From the NCBI RefSeq assembly GCF_030408415.1, contig NZ_CP046976.1, positions 1,364,001 through 1,428,000 on the forward strand: a stretch of 64,000 bases of DNA, given 5' to 3'. The notes below the pieces were generated by a model. The model searched no databases and was not told where the DNA came from. It saw only the letters and a list, made by a program, of their open reading frames with translations. The position numbers were made by a program, and so were the translations under genes. How positions within the stretch are numbered: position 1 is the first letter of the stretch; the number at the start of each line of letters is the position of its first letter. Below, piece after piece: positions 1-9,111 of this stretch. Source of the stretch: Corynebacterium appendicis CIP 107643 (GTDB taxonomy: Bacteria; Actinomycetota; Actinomycetes; Mycobacteriales; Mycobacteriaceae).

Positions 1-83
1 AGGTGCCGGACGGCCTTCCACCCGGCGATATACCCGGCAGCCGCCAGACGCTCGGACAACGTCGTTTCCGCCGCGGCCGCCAC
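1..83 (-). CDS. Phosphatidylinositol mannoside acyltransferase (HtrB-like), N-terminus only
   Basis: Only the first 27 codons are in the window; the rest lies beyond the left edge. They begin with GTG at 83 and read MAAAAETTLSERLAAAGYIA, followed by GWKAVRHL. The AAGYxAGWxxVR pattern is what I expect at the N-terminus of actinobacterial HtrB/LpxL-type acyltransferases that acylate phosphatidylinositol mannosides. The GTG overlaps the TAG of the PI-phosphate synthase gene by one base (TAGTG), so translation is probably coupled. That neighbour makes the lipid precursor of PIMs, which supports the call. The identification rests on a short N-terminus and on context, so it is moderate. Confidence 0.55.
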   Translation of the reverse strand, partial: MAAAAETTLSERLAAAGYIAGWKAVRH

Positions 84-739
84 TAGTGCGTATCCTCCGG
101 TTCGGGAACGCCTGCAGGCGCGGCGATGCGCTGGTTCGCTTTCGGGTCGCGGGAGGCCTTGTACAGACGTTGCACGACCGTGATGACAGAGCCCACGGCG
201 AGCGTCCACAGCGCGACTTCCAGCGCCAGATTCACACCGAGCCCATCGAGAAAGAGCCCGCCGACAGCGAGAATGAGGCGTTCGGGCCGTTCGATCAACC
301 CGCCGTTGACCTTCAAACCGCCCGCTTCGGCACGGGCTTTGATGTAGCTGATGGTCTGCGACAGTGCGAGCACCACCAGAGCCACAACCACCGTCGATTT
401 ATCCGCCTGGTCGACGTAAATGAGCCAGTACGCGATAGCGCCGAACAGCGCGCCATCGGAAAGCCTGTCGCACGAGGCATCGAGGGTCGCGCCGTAGGCC
501 GTTCCACCGCCGCGCAGCCGCGCCATCGTGCCGTCGATCATGTCGAATGCGGCAAAGAACAACGTCAGCACCGCCGCCCACACCAGGTGGCCGGTTGGGA
601 TCAGAGTGACAGCGGCGCCGATCGTGGCCAAGGTGCCCAGAACCGTCACGGCATTCGCGGAGAGACCGGCGCGCAACAACAGCTTTGCGACGGGCTCTGC
701 CACCACCACTGCCGGTTTCCTTCCATGAAGACTGAGCAT
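83..739 (-). CDS. pgsA: Phosphatidylinositol phosphate synthase (CDP-alcohol phosphatidyltransferase)
   Basis: This 218-residue integral membrane enzyme transfers the phosphatidyl group of CDP-diacylglycerol to inositol-1-phosphate, the actinobacterial route to phosphatidylinositol and then PIMs and lipomannan. The CDP-alcohol phosphatidyltransferase signature D-x2-D-G-x2-A-R-x8-G-x3-D-x3-D is complete: D66, D69, G70, A73, R74, G83, D87 and D91. Several hydrophobic segments flank it. The ATG at 739 lies one base after the stop of the HIT-protein gene, and the downstream acyltransferase starts inside this gene's stop codon, giving a tight operon. Families with the same motif use glycerol phosphate instead. 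The neighbours favour inositol phosphate. Confidence 0.85.
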   Translation of the reverse strand: MLSLHGRKPAVVVAEPVAKLLLRAGLSANAVTVLGTLATIGAAVTLIPTGHLVWAAVLTLFFAAFDMIDGTMARLRGGGTAYGATLDASCDRLSDGALFGAIAYWLIYVDQADKSTVVVALVVLALSQTISYIKARAEAGGLKVNGGLIERPERLILAVGGLFLDGLGVNLALEVALWTLAVGSVITVVQRLYKASRDPKANQRIAAPAGVPEPEDTH

Positions 740-740
740 G

Positions 741-1325
741 TCAGGCGCCGTCCTCCCTCACGATCTCTCCCCAGCCCTCGGCCAACAGCGCGCGCGTTTC
801 CCGCAGCAGCTGCGGCAGAACCTTGGTTCCGTCGATGACCGTCATGAAATTGGAGTCGCCCGCCCACCGCGGCACCACGTGCAGGTGCAGGTGATCGCCG
901 ACAGAGCCGCCGGACGCTTTGCCCAAGTTGAGCCCCACGTTGATGGCCTCCGGCCGGGAGACCCGCTTGAGCGTGCGGACAGCGAGCTTGGCAAACGACA
1001 TCAGCTCCGCAGTCTCTTCGTCGGTCAGCTCTTCAAGCTCTGCGACCTTGCGGTACGGCACGACCATGAGGTGGCCGGCGTTGTAGGGGTACAGATTGAG
1101 CAGCGCGTAGACAGTCTCGCCGCGCGCGATGATGAGCGCGTCCTCGTCCGACTCTTCCGGAGCAGCAAGGAACGGGTCCGCCTTGCGCTTGTTCCCGCCC
1201 GGAATGGACGAGATATACGCCGAGCGGAACGGCGCCCACAGCCGCACGAGGCGGTCCTGGTCGCCCACGCCGGAATCGACGTACTCCTTCGGTGAATGCG
1301 TCTGCCCCGCAGCTGCGGAGTTCAC
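741..1325 (-). CDS. HIT-domain nucleotide hydrolase/transferase (AP4A phosphorylase-like)
   Basis: This is a 194-residue histidine-triad protein. The triad HLHLHVV is at about residues 145-151, preceded by the conserved NAGHLMVVP and GLNLGKASGG segments. HIT proteins of this actinobacterial type cleave or phosphorolyse dinucleoside polyphosphates. The frame stays open to 1385, which would overlap thrS. The GTG at 1325 has GGAGGGAG four bases upstream and was chosen as the start. In actinobacteria this gene commonly sits between thrS and PI-phosphate synthase, exactly as here. The physiological substrate is not deducible from sequence. Confidence 0.85.
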   Translation of the reverse strand: MNSAAAGQTHSPKEYVDSGVGDQDRLVRLWAPFRSAYISSIPGGNKRKADPFLAAPEESDEDALIIARGETVYALLNLYPYNAGHLMVVPYRKVAELEELTDEETAELMSFAKLAVRTLKRVSRPEAINVGLNLGKASGGSVGDHLHLHVVPRWAGDSNFMTVIDGTKVLPQLLRETRALLAEGWGEIVREDGA

Positions 1326-1353
1326 GCCTCCCTCCGGAGAACTGCCTGCGTGA

Positions 1354-3420
1354 TTATCCGCGGCGGGCCTCAAAGGACACCTCACTCGGCTGCTCGTTGA
1401 GCTGGTCGCCTACCCAGGAACTGATGAGCTCGACGGCTTCATCAACCGGCACGCCGTTGACCTGGCTGCCGTCGAGGAAGCGGAAGCTCACCGCATTCGC
1501 CTCGACATCGCGAGCGCCGGCCAGCAGCATGAACGGAACCTTGCCCTGGGTGTGCGTGCGGATCTTTTTCTGCATGCGATCATCCGAGTGATCGACCTCC
1601 GCGCGGATTCCGCGGGCGCGCAGCTGCTCGGTCAGCGCGTCGAGGTGCGGAGCGAAATCGTCGGCGACTGGGATGCCCACCACCTGGTGCGGTGCGAGCC
1701 ATGCCGGGAAGGCGCCGGCGTAGTGCTCGAGCAGCACGCCGAAGAAGCGCTCGATGGAGCCGAAGAGAGCGCGGTGAATCATCACCGGGCGCTTCTTCGT
1801 GCCGTCGGAGGCGGTGTACTCGAGGTTGAAGCGCTCCGGCAGGTTGAAGTCCAGCTGCACGGTGGACATCTGCCAGGTGCGGCCGATCGCGTCGCGCGCC
1901 TGGACGGAGATCTTCGGGCCGTAGAACGCGGCACCCGCCGGGTCCGGAACCAGCTCCAAGCCAGACTTCTCTGCGACGGACTGGAGGATGTTCGTGGAAC
2001 GCTCCCAAATCTCGTCGTCGCCGATGTACTTCTCCGGGTCCTTGGTGGACAGCTCGAGGTAGAAGTCGTCGAGGCCGTAGTCCTTCAACAGGGAGATGAT
2101 GAATTCGAGCACATCGGTGAGCTCCTGCTCCAGCTGGTCCTCGGTGCAGTAGATGTGCGCATCATCCTGCGTGAAGCCTCGGGCGCGGGTCAAACCGTGG
2201 ACCACGCCGGACTTCTCGTAGCGGTAGACGGTGCCGAACTCGAACAGCCGCAGCGGCAGCTCGCGGTAGGAGCGCCCGCGGGAGTCGAAGATGAGGTTGT
2301 GCATCGGGCAGTTCATCGGCTTGACGTAGTAGTCCTGCGCCTGCTTGGTCACCTCGCCGGCGTCGTTGGTCTCTCCGTCGAGCTGCATCGGCGGGAACAT
2401 GCCCTCGGCGTACCAGTCCAGGTGGCCGGACTGTTTGAACAGGTCGCCTTTGGTCACGTGCGGGGTGTTCACGAACGAGTAGCCGGCCTGGATGTGGCGG
2501 TTGCGGGAGTGGTTCTCCATCTCCATGCGCACGATGCCACCGTCCGGGTGGAAGACCGGCAGGCCGGATCCAACCTGGTCCGGGAAGGAGAACAGGTCCA
2601 TCTCGGAGCCGAGGCGGCGGTGGTCGCGCTTCTCAGCCTCCTCGATCATGTGCTGGTATTCCTCCAGCTTTTCCTTGGACTCCCAGGCGGTGCCGTAGAT
2701 GCGCTGCAGGCCGGCATTCGCCTGGTCGCCGCGCCAGTAGGCGGCGGACGAGCGGGTGAGCGCGAATGCCGGAATGTACTTGGTGGTGGGGACGTGCGGG
2801 CCGCGGCACAGGTCGTGCCAAACCACCTCGTTGGTGCGCGGGTTGACGTTGTCGTAGTGCGTCAGGTCGCCGGCGCCGACCTCGGTGGCCTCGTCAGAGT
2901 TCGGGTCGACGGAGCCCTTGTCTTGGATGAGCTCGAGTTTGTACGGCTCGTTCTCCAGGTCTGCGGCGGCTTCTTCCTGGGAGGCATAGACGCCGCGGAC
3001 GAATTTCTGGCCCTGCTTGATGATCTTCTTCATCCGCTTCTCCAGCGTCTTCAGATCCTCAGGGGTGAACGGCTCGGCGACGTCGAAGTCGTAGTAGAAG
3101 CCGTCGTTGATGGCTGGGCCGATGCCCAGCTTCGCGTCCGGAAATTCCTCCTGCACCGCCTGCGCTAGGACGTGCGCGCAGGAGTGTCGGATAACGCTGC
3201 GCCCCAGCTCGGTGTTCGCGGCGACCGGCATGAACGTTCCGGTCTCCTCCGGCACGTGGGAGAGATCCTTGAGGTTTCCTTCAGCGTCCTGCACGCAGAC
3301 GATGGCATCCTCGCCCTTGTTGGCCAGTTCGAGTTCACGCATCGTCGCGCCGACGGCCGTGCCGGCGGGGACCTCGAAAGGCTCGTGATTCAGTGCAGTT
3401 GGGGCAATCCCGCTGGACAT
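1354..3420 (-). CDS. thrS: Threonyl-tRNA synthetase
   Basis: This 688-residue class II aminoacyl-tRNA synthetase charges tRNA-Thr. In order it has an N-terminal TGS domain, the second additional (editing) domain with the [12 protein letters not shown] histidine motif, a catalytic core and a C-terminal anticodon-binding domain. The core carries the zinc ligand motif [10 protein letters not shown], class II motif 2 [11 protein letters not shown] and the [14 protein letters not shown] motif 3 region. Length is normal for the family. It is the first gene of a minus-strand run. A -10-like TAAGAT (complement of 3542-3547) lies about 120 bases upstream. I saw no T-box leader. Confidence 0.97.
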   Translation of the reverse strand: MSSGIAPTALNHEPFEVPAGTAVGATMRELELANKGEDAIVCVQDAEGNLKDLSHVPEETGTFMPVAANTELGRSVIRHSCAHVLAQAVQEEFPDAKLGIGPAINDGFYYDFDVAEPFTPEDLKTLEKRMKKIIKQGQKFVRGVYASQEEAAADLENEPYKLELIQDKGSVDPNSDEATEVGAGDLTHYDNVNPRTNEVVWHDLCRGPHVPTTKYIPAFALTRSSAAYWRGDQANAGLQRIYGTAWESKEKLEEYQHMIEEAEKRDHRRLGSEMDLFSFPDQVGSGLPVFHPDGGIVRMEMENHSRNRHIQAGYSFVNTPHVTKGDLFKQSGHLDWYAEGMFPPMQLDGETNDAGEVTKQAQDYYVKPMNCPMHNLIFDSRGRSYRELPLRLFEFGTVYRYEKSGVVHGLTRARGFTQDDAHIYCTEDQLEQELTDVLEFIISLLKDYGLDDFYLELSTKDPEKYIGDDEIWERSTNILQSVAEKSGLELVPDPAGAAFYGPKISVQARDAIGRTWQMSTVQLDFNLPERFNLEYTASDGTKKRPVMIHRALFGSIERFFGVLLEHYAGAFPAWLAPHQVVGIPVADDFAPHLDALTEQLRARGIRAEVDHSDDRMQKKIRTHTQGKVPFMLLAGARDVEANAVSFRFLDGSQVNGVPVDEAVELISSWVGDQLNEQPSEVSFEARRG

Positions 3421-3590
3421 ATGTTGCTCAGCGCTCCTTTGCGCTCGTGCGGGACGGCATACCTGGCCGCGCCCGCGGTGTGTTCATGTCAAACCCGCGC
3501 GAGCTGCCGGATACACGACCGCCGCGTGGGCACTGGGGGCGATCTTACCCCTGCCCGCCGCGGTGGTAATGGTGGGACTGGGACGCGGCC

Positions 3591-4292
3591 CTACTCGCGC
3601 CCGGCGCCTTCCTCACCCTCGTCGAGCTCGTCCATGTCACGCACGCGTTGTGCCGCATCCTCGTTCTGACGGCGGCGGCTCAGCGCCGCGATGACGACAC
3701 CGCCGAGGAACAGCGCGCCGAGCAGCAGCCACAGCCAGGTGTAGCCCGACGCTGCGTCATTCTCCGCCTCATCGCTTGTCGACGCCGCATCCGCCTCTCC
3801 GTCGCTATCCCCGCCCTGCGCGGACTCGCTGCCCTGCGCGGACTCGCTGCCCTGCGCGGACTCGCTGCCCTGCGCGGCGGATTCCCCGGCAGCCTGCGCT
3901 GGGGTGAAGGTGAAGGTTGTCTGCCCCTTTGTGGCGTGTCCGTCGGAGGACGTGATCTGGTAGCCGATGCGGTACTCCCCCGGCTGGGCGTCCACATCAT
4001 CCGGCACGGCGATGCTGACTTCGCGGTCGTTGACCTCCGGCTCGCCGCTGAAAAGAACCTCGTCGTCGGATACCCGCGAGAGCGCGACAGTGTTGAAGTC
4101 TTCCTTCGGCTGTGCAGAGAATTCCAGCGCGAGCTCCGCCGGGAATTCCTTCACGGTCTCGTCGATTCCCGGGCGGGCGTCGATCACCGAGTCGTGCGCG
4201 AAAGCCATCGGCGCTGTGCCGACAGCGAGGATCGCTGCGGCGGTGCCAGCGAGCAGAGTGCGGCCGGCGTTGGAAGTCATCGTGCGTGCCAT
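3591..4292 (-). CDS. Secreted, membrane-anchored CopC-domain protein
   Basis: This is a 233-residue exported protein. A signal peptide of about 32 residues ends in APMAFA, and the mature protein starts HDSVIDARPG. An N-terminal His is a copper ligand in CopC/YobA/YcnJ-type domains, and a second conserved His is seen in SSDGHATKGQTTFTF. The CopC beta-barrel (about 33-130) is followed by a low-complexity Ala/Gln/Gly/Ser/Glu linker, one transmembrane helix (about 184-207) and a charged cytoplasmic tail. A role in periplasmic copper binding or delivery is a family inference. The linker is built from exact 18-bp repeats. The ATG at 4292 has GAGGAG upstream. An ATG 12 bases downstream is an alternative start. 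Confidence 0.8.
   Translation of the reverse strand: MARTMTSNAGRTLLAGTAAAILAVGTAPMAFAHDSVIDARPGIDETVKEFPAELALEFSAQPKEDFNTVALSRVSDDEVLFSGEPEVNDREVSIAVPDDVDAQPGEYRIGYQITSSDGHATKGQTTFTFTPAQAAGESAAQGSESAQGSESAQGSESAQGGDSDGEADAASTSDEAENDAASGYTWLWLLLGALFLGGVVIAALSRRRQNEDAAQRVRDMDELDEGEEGAGRE
3813..3866. repeat. Three exact 18-bp tandem repeats inside the CopC-like gene
   Basis: GCCCTGCGCGGACTCGCT occurs three times back to back (3813-3830, 3831-3848, 3849-3866), with a partial fourth copy to about 3877. On the coding (minus) strand it encodes repeated Ser-Glu-Ser-Ala-Gln-Gly units of the extracytoplasmic linker. The repeat is a multiple of three, so copy-number change would lengthen or shorten the linker without breaking the frame. 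Confidence 0.95.
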
Positions 4293-4453
4293 TTTCAGGG
4301 CTTCTCCTCTTTCCAGGTCGTTTTCAACAGTTGCACCTGAGTGCGCGATAGTTCCACCTGCGCGAGACGGAACGAACTGTTTAGCGGTCTGCCGTAGTAG
4401 TACCCACGCTAGCCCCGAAAGTTCCCGTCATTGTCATGCGGATCCGACTAGCC

Positions 4454-4483
4454 GTGACAAGTCACTGGTTAAAGCGGTAGGTT
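4454..4483 (+). promoter_or_regulatory. Promoter giving a leaderless MFS transcript
   Basis: GTGACA (4454-4459) and TAGGTT (4478-4483) are separated by 18 bases. The -10 fits the corynebacterial TANNNT consensus. The GTG at 4491 is 7 bases after the -10, where transcription should begin, so the mRNA is predicted to be leaderless. Confidence 0.55.
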
Positions 4484-4490
4484 GACCGGG

Positions 4491-5978
4491 GTGATTTCCC
4501 GAGACCGCCGCATGGGCAAAGAGCCGGCCAACCCGAATCGGTGGCCTTTTTTCGTTGTCGTGTCGCTTGGCTTGCTGATGGTCGCGCTGGATAACTCGAT
4601 TCTCTACACAGCGCTTCCCGCTCTGGATGAGCAGCTCGGCGCAACGGCTTCCCAGTCGTTGTGGATCATCAACGCCTACCCGCTGGTGATCACAGGCCTG
4701 CTCCTGGGGTCTGGGTCGTTGGGCGACCGCATCGGCCACCGCCGCATGTTCATGGTGGGTCTAGTCATCTTCGGTATCGCATCTCTTGCCGCGGCATTCT
4801 CCCCCACCGTGCTGTCGCTCGTTATCGCGCGCGGTGTTCTCGGTGCCGGTGCGGCGACGATGCTTCCTGCCACGCTCGCCTTGATCAACCAGATCTTCCC
4901 GCATGAACGCGAACGCAATCTCGCAATGAGCATCTGGGTTTCGGCCGCTGTCTTAGGCGCCGCACTCGGCCCTGTGGTGGGTGGCGCATTGCTGCACTTC
5001 TTCTGGTGGGGCTCGGTCTTCCTGATCAATGTTCCGGTCGTGGTTCTGGCCATCGTGTGCACGCTACTGATCGGTCCGCGCAATAGGCCGAACCCGGACA
5101 AGCACTGGGACCTCATCTCATCGATCTTCGCTCTGTTCACTCTGTCGGGCCTGACGCTGACGATCGAAGAAGCCGCCCGCCTCGACACCCACATGCCCGT
5201 CTTGATTGGCGCCGCTGTGGTCATGGTCTTCGGCGCCGTCATGTTCGGCCGCCGCCAGAAGAAGCTCGACGAGCCGCTGTTGACTTTCGACATCTTCAAA
5301 AACCCGGTCTTTACCGGTGGCGCAGTCTCGGCTGCCGGCGCCATGTTCGTATTGGTGGGCTTAGAGATGACGTCAACGCAGCGCCTCCAGCTTGTCGACG
5401 GCTTCTCGCCATTCCACGCCGGTCTGACCATCGGGGTGATCGGGTTCGTCGCGTTGCCCTTTACGATTGCCGGCGGTGCGCTGCTGCACCGCATCGGTTT
5501 CCAGACCATCGTGTCCGGCGGTTTCGCGGCGTGCATTGCCGGTGCCCTAATTTGTTGGTGGGGCTCGGCAATCGATAACTTCCCCGCGTTCCTCGCCGGC
5601 GGCATTCTCCTTGGCGCCGGCGCCAACTTTGCCATGTCTGTCTCCTCTACCGCGATCATCGGCGCTGCTCCCCCGGAGCGCGCCGGCATGGCCGGTGGCG
5701 TGGAGGAAGTCTCCTACGAGTTCGGCACCCTCGTCACCGTCGCCATCTCCGGTTCGATGCTGACCTCGCTTCTACTTGCATTCCTCCCACCGGGCATTGC
5801 CCACATGGGCATGAACGCCATCTACGACCCCGCCACCCACGACGCTGCCGCCACCGCATACGCCCACGCCCACGAACTGACCACCGCCTTCCTCGCAGCA
5901 ACGGCCGTCGTCTTCTGCGCGATCACGGCCTGGTGCTTCCGCGGGAACCCGAAATCCCCAAACGCCACAGTGAACTAG
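4491..5978 (+). CDS. MFS transporter, DHA2 (14-TM) drug:H+ antiporter type
   Basis: This 495-residue multi-pass membrane protein resembles the EmrB/QacA family. Motif A appears as GSLGDRIGHRRM between the second and third helices. The N-terminal D-x-T-like motif appears as ALDNSILYTALPAL, and motif C-like Gly/Pro content (AALGPVVGGALL) is in helix 5. About 14 hydrophobic segments are visible. It probably exports hydrophobic compounds using the proton gradient; the substrate is unknown. The GTG at 4491 is preferred over the upstream TTG at 4482 because it lies 7 bases from a -10 box. No regulator gene is adjacent. Confidence 0.8.
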   Translation: MISRDRRMGKEPANPNRWPFFVVVSLGLLMVALDNSILYTALPALDEQLGATASQSLWIINAYPLVITGLLLGSGSLGDRIGHRRMFMVGLVIFGIASLAAAFSPTVLSLVIARGVLGAGAATMLPATLALINQIFPHERERNLAMSIWVSAAVLGAALGPVVGGALLHFFWWGSVFLINVPVVVLAIVCTLLIGPRNRPNPDKHWDLISSIFALFTLSGLTLTIEEAARLDTHMPVLIGAAVVMVFGAVMFGRRQKKLDEPLLTFDIFKNPVFTGGAVSAAGAMFVLVGLEMTSTQRLQLVDGFSPFHAGLTIGVIGFVALPFTIAGGALLHRIGFQTIVSGGFAACIAGALICWWGSAIDNFPAFLAGGILLGAGANFAMSVSSTAIIGAAPPERAGMAGGVEEVSYEFGTLVTVAISGSMLTSLLLAFLPPGIAHMGMNAIYDPATHDAAATAYAHAHELTTAFLAATAVVFCAITAWCFRGNPKSPNATVN

Positions 5979-6074
5979 TCGCTTTCGGCTGGCGAGGTTC
6001 CACCTCGCCCGAGGCCACCTTCTGCCTTAGCTCCAAGCACAGAAGCTGACCCCAACCGTCAATCAGAAACCGCC

Positions 6075-6080
6075 TATAGT
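6075..6080 (+). promoter_or_regulatory. -10 element TATAGT of the hydroquinone-reductase-like gene
   Basis: TATAGT at 6075-6080 would start transcription near 6087, giving a leader of about 34 bases before the TTG start at 6121. No convincing -35 box was seen. Confidence 0.4.
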
Positions 6081-6120
6081 TGTCGTGTCACAAACTTTTC
6101 AGGCGGATAAGGAGGACGAG

Positions 6121-7242
6121 TTGGCTGCAGCTGCACAGAAAGAGCCGTTGAAGGACTGGGCTGGGGATGCTCAGAATGCCGCGACGAATGGCGAATTCGA
6201 GCGTGATACTACCTACATTGGCGACCGCATCGTCGCATCCGTAACGGGCGACGAACCTCAGCCTGCAGAGGATGGCACTGGCGAAGTCCTGCACTGGCCG
6301 GTACAACCCAACCGCTATCGCCTCATCGCGGCACGCGCGTGCCCGTGGGCTCACCGCTCAGTCATCGTGCGGCGCCTGATGGGATTGGAAAATGTCATCT
6401 CCCTGGGGCTGCCCGGCCCCACCCATGACAAGCGCTCTTGGAGATTCGATTTGGATCCAGACGAGGTCGATCCAGTTCTAAAGATCCCTCGCCTGCAAGA
6501 TGCATACTTCAAACGCTTCCCGGATTACCCACGGGGAATCACCGTGCCCTCATTGGTTGAGGTATCCAGCGGCAAGATCGTGACCAATGATTTCACAACC
6601 CTTGTCCGAGACTTCCAGACTCAGTGGACCAAGTACCACCGCTCCGGTGCGCCCGACCTTCTGCCGTCGGCAGAGCAGTGGGAAGAGATGGAAGAGATCA
6701 ACAACGTAATCTTCAAGAAATTCAACAACGGCGTGTACCGGGCAGGATTTTCTGCATCGCAAGATGCTTATGAAGAGGCCTATGCGGATGTATTCGAATT
6801 CCTCGACTGGCTCGAAGAGCGACTATCCCACAGCCGGTTCATCCTGGGTGAGCATATTACCGAGACTGATATTCGCACCTATGTCACCTTGGTTCGCTTT
6901 GATGCTGTCTACCACGGCCACTTCAAAACGAATCGGAACAAGATCAGCGAAATGCCGAATGTCTACGGCTACCTGCGCGAGCTGTTCCAGACTCCCGGGT
7001 TCGGCGATACCACCGACTTCACCGAAATCAAGCAGCACTACTACATCGTCCACCGCGAAATTAATCCCACACAGGTCGTACCTACTGGCCCAGATCTTTC
7101 TGGATTAGCCAAGCCCCACGGCCGCGACCACTTGCCAGGTGCGCCGTTCGCGAACGGCGCTACCCTGCCGGGCGCATTGCCCCACTCCGAGCGACTGAAG
7201 AATCCGACGCAGTTCCAGCGAGAGCTTTTCGGGTTGAGCTAA
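6121..7242 (+). CDS. Glutathionyl/mycothionyl-hydroquinone reductase-type (Xi-class GST) protein
   Basis: This 373-residue protein has an N-terminal thioredoxin-like half with the catalytic motif CPWAHR (Cys at about residue 74) and an all-helical C-terminal half (HITETDIRTYVTLVRFDAVY). Both are hallmarks of the YqjG/EcmGHR family that reductively removes thiols from S-conjugated hydroquinones. Actinobacteria use mycothiol, so the natural donor is probably mycothiol rather than glutathione (inference). The frame is open from a GTG at 6085, but AAGGAGG at 6109-6115 sits five bases before the TTG at 6121. The shorter start was therefore chosen. It stands alone on its strand, just before the accessory region. 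Confidence 0.85.
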   Translation: MAAAAQKEPLKDWAGDAQNAATNGEFERDTTYIGDRIVASVTGDEPQPAEDGTGEVLHWPVQPNRYRLIAARACPWAHRSVIVRRLMGLENVISLGLPGPTHDKRSWRFDLDPDEVDPVLKIPRLQDAYFKRFPDYPRGITVPSLVEVSSGKIVTNDFTTLVRDFQTQWTKYHRSGAPDLLPSAEQWEEMEEINNVIFKKFNNGVYRAGFSASQDAYEEAYADVFEFLDWLEERLSHSRFILGEHITETDIRTYVTLVRFDAVYHGHFKTNRNKISEMPNVYGYLRELFQTPGFGDTTDFTEIKQHYYIVHREINPTQVVPTGPDLSGLAKPHGRDHLPGAPFANGATLPGALPHSERLKNPTQFQRELFGLS

Positions 7243-7310
7243 CTCGCTACCCGGATGAGGTGTAGTCAATGCTTCCTCAAGGAGTTAGGCGTAGCGCAAC
7301 GCAACTTCGA

Positions 7311-7519
7311 TCACTGGAACTCAATCTCTAATTCTGCTTCGGGGTCGATGGCATGGATGATCCCCGCGTAGAAGGTCTTGGTTTGATCCTTCAGTAGGTC
7401 GAGGTTCAGCTGGATATGTTCCTTGCGTTTCTCTTCATTCAGTACCTCGTTGATGCCCTCCGCGGTATCAATATCCGCCGTAGCAAAACTCAACACCTGA
7501 CCGTGCTGATGCACGGTTT
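7311..7519 (-). pseudogene. 3' remnant of an unknown gene cut by an IS256-type element
   Basis: About 68 codons read leftward to a stop at 7311 (segments VHQHGQVLSFATADID and IIHAIDPEAELEIEFQ). The frame continues upstream only into IS DNA, where the apparent start at 7586 lies. I therefore read this as the C-terminal end of a host gene whose 5' part was displaced by the insertion. I do not recognise the family. It could instead be a small intact gene or noncoding sequence. Confidence 0.35.
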
Positions 7520-7632
7520 GGTTGCGTCCCTTAGTGTGGTGTAACGCTTGCTGATGGTGGGCCCTGGCAGATATAGGGGCGGCCATCGTCAGTAACCTTT
7601 CGACTCAACTACCACATCTCACCGAAAGGCAC

Positions 7633-7790
7633 ATGACGATGACCGCTGCTCCGCATTCTATCGACCCTGCAACCTATCTGGACGATCTGCTGGCACAGGC
7701 CTCCCCGGATCTGATGCGGCAGATGCTGCAAGGGTTTATCAACCAGATCCTCTCCGCCCAAGCTGACACCGTTTGCGGGGCTGAGTATGG
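7633..7790 (+). pseudogene. IS256-family transposase, N-terminal fragment
   Basis: The ATG at 7633 opens a frame reading MTMTAAPHSIDPATYLDDLL, later QGFINQILSAQADTVCGAEY. That is the typical start of mutator-type transposases, ending at the family's C-G-x-x-Y motif. The IS3 end TGGACCTGACCCC begins at 7791 and breaks the frame. The catalytic DDE core is absent. Confidence 0.8.
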
Positions 7791-7861
7791 TGGACCTGAC
7801 CCCTTGGTGGTGGACACGCTGAAACCAGCATCTCGCTGGGAAAGTGAGGTACCTTTCCACC

Positions 7862-8203
7862 ATGCCACGCAAGACCTACACCGAGCAGTTCAAGCGTGAC
7901 GCAGTGTCGTTGTACGAGTCGACCCCCGGAGCCACGATCAACGCGATCGCCTCCGATCTCGGGGTCAACCGCAACTCCCTGCGCACCTGGCTCGACGCCT
8001 TCGGCACCGGCACCAAAACCAACGCCAACGGTGAAAAAGTCGCCAGCCCGATCGCCGCAGCCAACAGCGAACGCTCCCCGGCTGAAGGACTCTCCGATGC
8101 CGAGCGGATCCGCGTGTTGGAACGCGAGAACGTCAAGCTCCGGGAGGAACGAGAGATCCTGCGCAAGGCGGCCAAATATTTCGCGGAAGAGACGAACTGG
8201 TGA
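7862..8203 (+). CDS. IS3-family transposase OrfA (helix-turn-helix)
   Basis: This 113-residue protein starts MPRKTYTEQFKRDAVSLYES. That is the IS3 OrfA HTH, with ASDLGVNRNSLRTWL as the recognition helix region. It ends in a leucine-zipper-like segment (RIRVLERENVKLREEREILR) and the conserved AAKYFAEETNW. Its stop overlaps the OrfB start by four bases (GTGA), the usual arrangement for -1 frameshifting to an OrfAB transposase. It binds the IS ends. The ATG at 7862 was chosen over an in-frame upstream ATG because MPRK is the family start. Confidence 0.9.
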   Translation: MPRKTYTEQFKRDAVSLYESTPGATINAIASDLGVNRNSLRTWLDAFGTGTKTNANGEKVASPIAAANSERSPAEGLSDAERIRVLERENVKLREEREILRKAAKYFAEETNW

Positions 8204-9111
8204 ACCGCTTTCAGTTCGTTGATGACCACCGAGACTTCTACGAGGTCAAGCGGTTATGTGAGGTCCTGAAGGTCAACCGGTCCTCGTATTACAAATGGAA
8301 ATCTGCTGCTCCTGCCCGCCGGCGACGCCTCGTCGCTGACGCGGCGCTGGGAGCGAGGATCAAGGCCGTGTTCACGGCCGAGAACGGCTGTTACGGGGCG
8401 AAACGTGTGACTGCGGCCATCAACGCCGATCCCGCCAACGACCGGGGCAATAGTGACCGTCTCAATCACAAGCACACTGCCAGGTTGATGCGGCAGATGG
8501 GCCTTTTCGGCTACACCAGGAAACGCCGGGTGAAGACCACCGTGTCCGCGAAACGTGCGCCTAAATTCCCTGACCTTCTGAAACGCCGGTTCACCGCGGA
8601 GAAACCGAACAAGGTCTACGTCGGCGATATCACGTACCTGCCGATCGCGGACGGGTCGAATATGTACCTGGCCACGGTCATCGACTGCTATTCGCGGCAG
8701 TTGACCGGTTTCGCGATCGCCGACCACATGCGCACCGAGTTGGTCGAAGCAGCCCTCACGATGGCTCACGGGGTCCGAGGTAGCCTTGACGGGGCGATTT
8801 TTCACTCGGATCACGGCAGTGTCTATACCTCTGAGCAGTACCGGAGGTTATGTGAGCGGTTCGGTGTCACCCAGTCGATGGGTACGATCGGGACGAGCGC
8901 GGACAACTCGTTGGCGGAGTCGTTCAACGCCTCGTTGAAGCGGGAAGTCCTGAAGGACGAGCCTGTTTTCGCCAGTCAGCTGGTGTGTCGCCGGGACGTG
9001 TTCCAGTGGTGCATCCGGTACAACACCCAACGGTTGCACTCGTGGTGTGGCTACCGCTCGCCGAACGCCTTTGAAGCCGCCGAATCAGCTACACTTACTA
9101 TCGCATCTTGA
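8200..9111 (+). CDS. IS3-family transposase OrfB (DDE integrase core)
   Basis: This 303-residue catalytic subunit has an N-terminal HTH_21-type region (YGAKRVTAAINADP) and then the rve integrase core with the complete triad. The residues are Asp in VGDITYLPIADG, Asp in FHSDHGSVYTS and Glu in ADNSLAESFNASLKRE. The C-terminal RYNTQRLHSWCGYRSP segment is also present. The copy therefore looks catalytically competent. It could supply transposase in trans to the truncated second copy. Confidence 0.92.
   Translation: MNRFQFVDDHRDFYEVKRLCEVLKVNRSSYYKWKSAAPARRRRLVADAALGARIKAVFTAENGCYGAKRVTAAINADPANDRGNSDRLNHKHTARLMRQMGLFGYTRKRRVKTTVSAKRAPKFPDLLKRRFTAEKPNKVYVGDITYLPIADGSNMYLATVIDCYSRQLTGFAIADHMRTELVEAALTMAHGVRGSLDGAIFHSDHGSVYTSEQYRRLCERFGVTQSMGTIGTSADNSLAESFNASLKREVLKDEPVFASQLVCRRDVFQWCIRYNTQRLHSWCGYRSPNAFEAAESATLTIAS

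Noticed and set aside
1552..3168. 538-residue open frame on the plus strand opposite thrS
   Set aside because: Antisense shadow of a strongly conserved gene. High GC makes long open frames on the opposite strand common, and its protein is Leu/Val/Arg-rich without domain motifs.
3421..3590. T-box or riboswitch leader of thrS
   Set aside because: I could not find the T-box sequence, an antiterminator or a specifier loop. Actinobacterial thrS genes usually lack one.
7311..7586. 91-residue minus-strand open frame as an intact gene
   Set aside because: Its first part lies inside the IS256-type end and encodes non-conserved residues. Only the 3' part could be host coding sequence, so it is listed as a remnant.
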